From: Bacteroidales bacterium
GTDB taxonomy: Bacteria; Bacteroidota; Bacteroidia; Bacteroidales; F082
Length of the DNA: 64,000 nt
Assembly: GCA_017394865.1 (NCBI GenBank)
Contig: JAFPWT010000016.1
Location: 32,409 to 96,408, forward strand
Direction of reading: 5' to 3'
A model generated the notes under the pieces. The model was given only the letters and a program-made list of their open reading frames with translations, searched no databases and was not told where the DNA came from. Position numbers and translations under genes: made by a program. This document shows positions 62,224 through 64,000 of this stretch, one piece after another; the stretch's first letter is position 1, and every line of letters starts with the position of its first letter.

Positions 62224-64000
62224 ATGCCTCGGAAAGGCAAAGCGCCTAACACGCCAAGCCTTATGAGCACCAAGTTCTTCAATAATACCGAGACGAGGCT
62301 GATGGACAAATTCCACGGCATCGCCTCCGCAATGGCCAACTTCGACATCTTTCATGCCGTGGTTGGCTATTTTCGTAGTAGTGGCTACTTCAAACTACGC
62401 AAGGAACTGGAAAACGTCAGCGAGATACGCATCCTCGTCGGTATCAATATCGACAATCTCTTCCGCCAATCGCAACTCACTGGTAAGTTTTTCTTCGAGA
62501 ACAAAGAAGCAACCCTTGAACAGTATTGCGAGGACTTCCTTCGTGATGTTTACCAGTCCGAATACTCGTCAGAAGTCGATGAAGGCATCCGTCAGTTCTG
62601 CGCCGACATTGCCAACAATCGGTTGCAATTGCGTATCCATCCCACCAAAGACCTTCACGCGAAATTCTACCTCTGCTTGCCGAAAAGCCATAATGAACAT
62701 AGCGACGGCTGGGTCATCATGGGTAGCAGCAACCTTAGCGCACAGGGGCTCGGCACCACCGAACCGCCACGCTACGAATTGAACGTGGCCATGAAGGACT
62801 ACGACGATGTGCATTACTGCGAGGAAGAGTTTCAAAGCCTTTGGAAAGATGCCATCCCAGTGACAATGGACGATGTGAACCATATCGTTCGCAAAACCCA
62901 TCTGACCCCAGAAGAACATCAGCCCACACCCTACGAACTTTATATGCGGATGCTCATCGACCATTTCGGCGATCAGGTTGAAGATGATTTCATTCCTCAT
63001 CTGCCCGACAATTACGACAACCTCACCTACCAACGTGACGCCGTAGTGCAAGGTTATAATATCATGATGCAGCATGGTGGTTGTTTCATTGCCGATGTGG
63101 TGGGTCTGGGCAAAACCGTGGTGGCAGCTATGATTGCCCAGCGGTTTATCGCCGCCAACGGCAACAACACCCGTATTCTTGTCATCTTCCCTCCTGCGGT
63201 GCAAAGCAACTGGGAAGACACTTTCCGCGATTTCCAAATCAAGAACAACTATAGCCAGTTTGTCAGCAACGGTAGCTTGGATAAGGTCATTGAGGGCACC
63301 AACAACTACAGCCAGCCTGGTTACTACGACCTCATCATCGTTGATGAGGCGCACAATTTCCGTCACGACAGCACAGGCAATTACGACCTGCTGCAACGCA
63401 TCTGCAAGTCGGCACGATTGAATAAAGGTAATGTCAAAGGCAACAAGCGTGTGCTGCTGCTTTCGGCCACGCCGCTCAATAACACGCCCGAGGACATCAA
63501 GAACCAACTGCTGTTGTTCCAGGACACCGTCCGTTGCACGATTGATGGTGTCTCCAACATTGCCGATACCTTTGCCCCTTGGATTAAGGAATTCAAGAGC
63601 CTCATGTCGCAACGTCGCACCTTGAGTGCCGAGTTCCTTACCAGCCGCATCGATGCCATAAATCAGGAACTTAGACACAAGGTGCTGGAGAAGGTGATGG
63701 TGCGCCGTACCCGCAGCAACATCCAGCATGAGCCTCGCTATGCCAACGAGATACACTTCCCTCAGTTGCTTGACCCCACCGACCGTACCTATCAAATGTC
63801 TCCTCAAGTACTTAAACTCTTTATTGACACCTATATCAAGTTAGTGGACACGCCATCGACTAACCTGAAAGAGGTAAACCCGGACATGTTCGACGGAAGC
63901 GGTTTGCGTTATGCCCGTTATCGTGCCATAGAGTATTGCCCGTCCTACAAAGTTACTTCTGGGAAAATGGCAAAGCACATGGCCGATTCGTTGGCCTCCA
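62224..64000 (+). CDS. PLD-nuclease/SNF2-type helicase fusion, 3' end outside window
   Basis: 592 residues visible. ATG 62224 (MPRKGKAPNTPSLMSTKFFN) follows the T-run; ATG 62263 is an alternative. N-terminal phospholipase D-like nuclease domain: DIFHAVVGYFRSSGYFKLRK, H145-A-K147 in DLHAKFYL and G167-SSN in MGSSNLSAQGLG, one HKD-type half-site as in dimeric PLD nucleases. Then a superfamily 2 helicase: YQRDAVVQGYNIM, motif I GLGKT (Lys297), motif II DEAH (374-377), motif III LLLSATPLNNT. Such fusions occur in restriction and anti-phage loci. No partner gene is visible on the left; the right side is cut. Confidence 0.88.
   Translation, partial: MPRKGKAPNTPSLMSTKFFNNTETRLMDKFHGIASAMANFDIFHAVVGYFRSSGYFKLRKELENVSEIRILVGINIDNLFRQSQLTGKFFFENKEATLEQYCEDFLRDVYQSEYSSEVDEGIRQFCADIANNRLQLRIHPTKDLHAKFYLCLPKSHNEHSDGWVIMGSSNLSAQGLGTTEPPRYELNVAMKDYDDVHYCEEEFQSLWKDAIPVTMDDVNHIVRKTHLTPEEHQPTPYELYMRMLIDHFGDQVEDDFIPHLPDNYDNLTYQRDAVVQGYNIMMQHGGCFIADVVGLGKTVVAAMIAQRFIAANGNNTRILVIFPPAVQSNWEDTFRDFQIKNNYSQFVSNGSLDKVIEGTNNYSQPGYYDLIIVDEAHNFRHDSTGNYDLLQRICKSARLNKGNVKGNKRVLLLSATPLNNTPEDIKNQLLLFQDTVRCTIDGVSNIADTFAPWIKEFKSLMSQRRTLSAEFLTSRIDAINQELRHKVLEKVMVRRTRSNIQHEPRYANEIHFPQLLDPTDRTYQMSPQVLKLFIDTYIKLVDTPSTNLKEVNPDMFDGSGLRYARYRAIEYCPSYKVTSGKMAKHMADSLAS

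Noticed and set aside
62569-63807. 412-codon minus-strand ORF
   Set aside because: Antisense to the PLD-helicase, which has all helicase motifs in the plus frame.
1-64000. CRISPR arrays, tRNA and rRNA genes, intact insertion sequences
   Set aside because: Scanned the intergenic gaps by eye; no regularly spaced repeats, no tRNA-like arms and no transposase seen.

Overview
The window looks like a chromosome segment of an uncultured member of the Bacteroidales, probably an anaerobic gut or rumen type. The basis is promoter boxes of the Bacteroidetes form TAnnTTTG upstream of many genes, several exported proteins ending in type IX secretion (T9SS) type A sorting domains (YPNP...G.Y...K), C10 and C25 cysteine peptidases, a DUF4290 protein, meso-diaminopimelate dehydrogenase, a membrane pyrophosphatase and the [FeFe]-hydrogenase maturase HydE. 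No rRNA, tRNA, CRISPR array, prophage or intact insertion sequence was seen. The order-level call is an inference; the genus is not resolvable.

Left part (1-13.2 kb): a truncated membrane pyrophosphatase faces away from a cluster of bifunctional nuclease, nucleoside permease, thyA and folA (thymidylate and folate metabolism). A minus-strand run of three tandem C10 (streptopain-like) secreted peptidases follows, then an exported protein of unclear function. Middle-left (13.3-26 kb): housekeeping and envelope genes: a helix-hairpin-helix membrane protein, a neurotransmitter:sodium symporter-family transporter, upp, a FemAB-like acyltransferase with a polysaccharide-deacetylase-like partner, dnaX, an M13 peptidase lipoprotein, a PlsC-like acyltransferase, a GH3 glycosidase lipoprotein and ddh.

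Middle (26-39 kb): a plus-strand run starts with a gingipain-like C25 peptidase. It continues into two paralogous cation:proton antiporters, a protein kinase-AAA+ unfoldase fusion, a YbjN-like small protein and a radical SAM protein. It ends against a fourth C10 peptidase and a lipoprotein. Then (39-49 kb) come an etfB-etfA-membrane protein-acyl-CoA dehydrogenase operon, a HigBA toxin-antitoxin pair, hydE with an acyl-ACP thioesterase, an AI-2E family permease, a secreted protein and a HicAB pair whose hicA carries an early stop.

Right part (49-64 kb): a CobW GTPase with a His/Asp-rich metal-binding loop, a SprT-like protein, a decayed gene, and a six-gene minus-strand operon with a redox flavour (winged-helix protein, glutathione peroxidase, two flavodoxin-fold reductases, a CatB-type acetyltransferase, a small membrane protein). 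A fragment of an ATPase, a T9SS cargo protein, pcrA/uvrD, DUF4290 and murA follow. MurA has Asp in place of the fosfomycin-target Cys. The window closes with a promoter-preceded 112-nt imperfect hairpin leading into a PLD-nuclease/SNF2-helicase fusion that runs off the end, possibly the edge of a defence island.

The best candidates for something undescribed are the kinase-AAA+/YbjN pair (32.4-34.6 kb) and the hairpin leader with competing terminator ahead of the PLD-helicase (62.0-62.2 kb).
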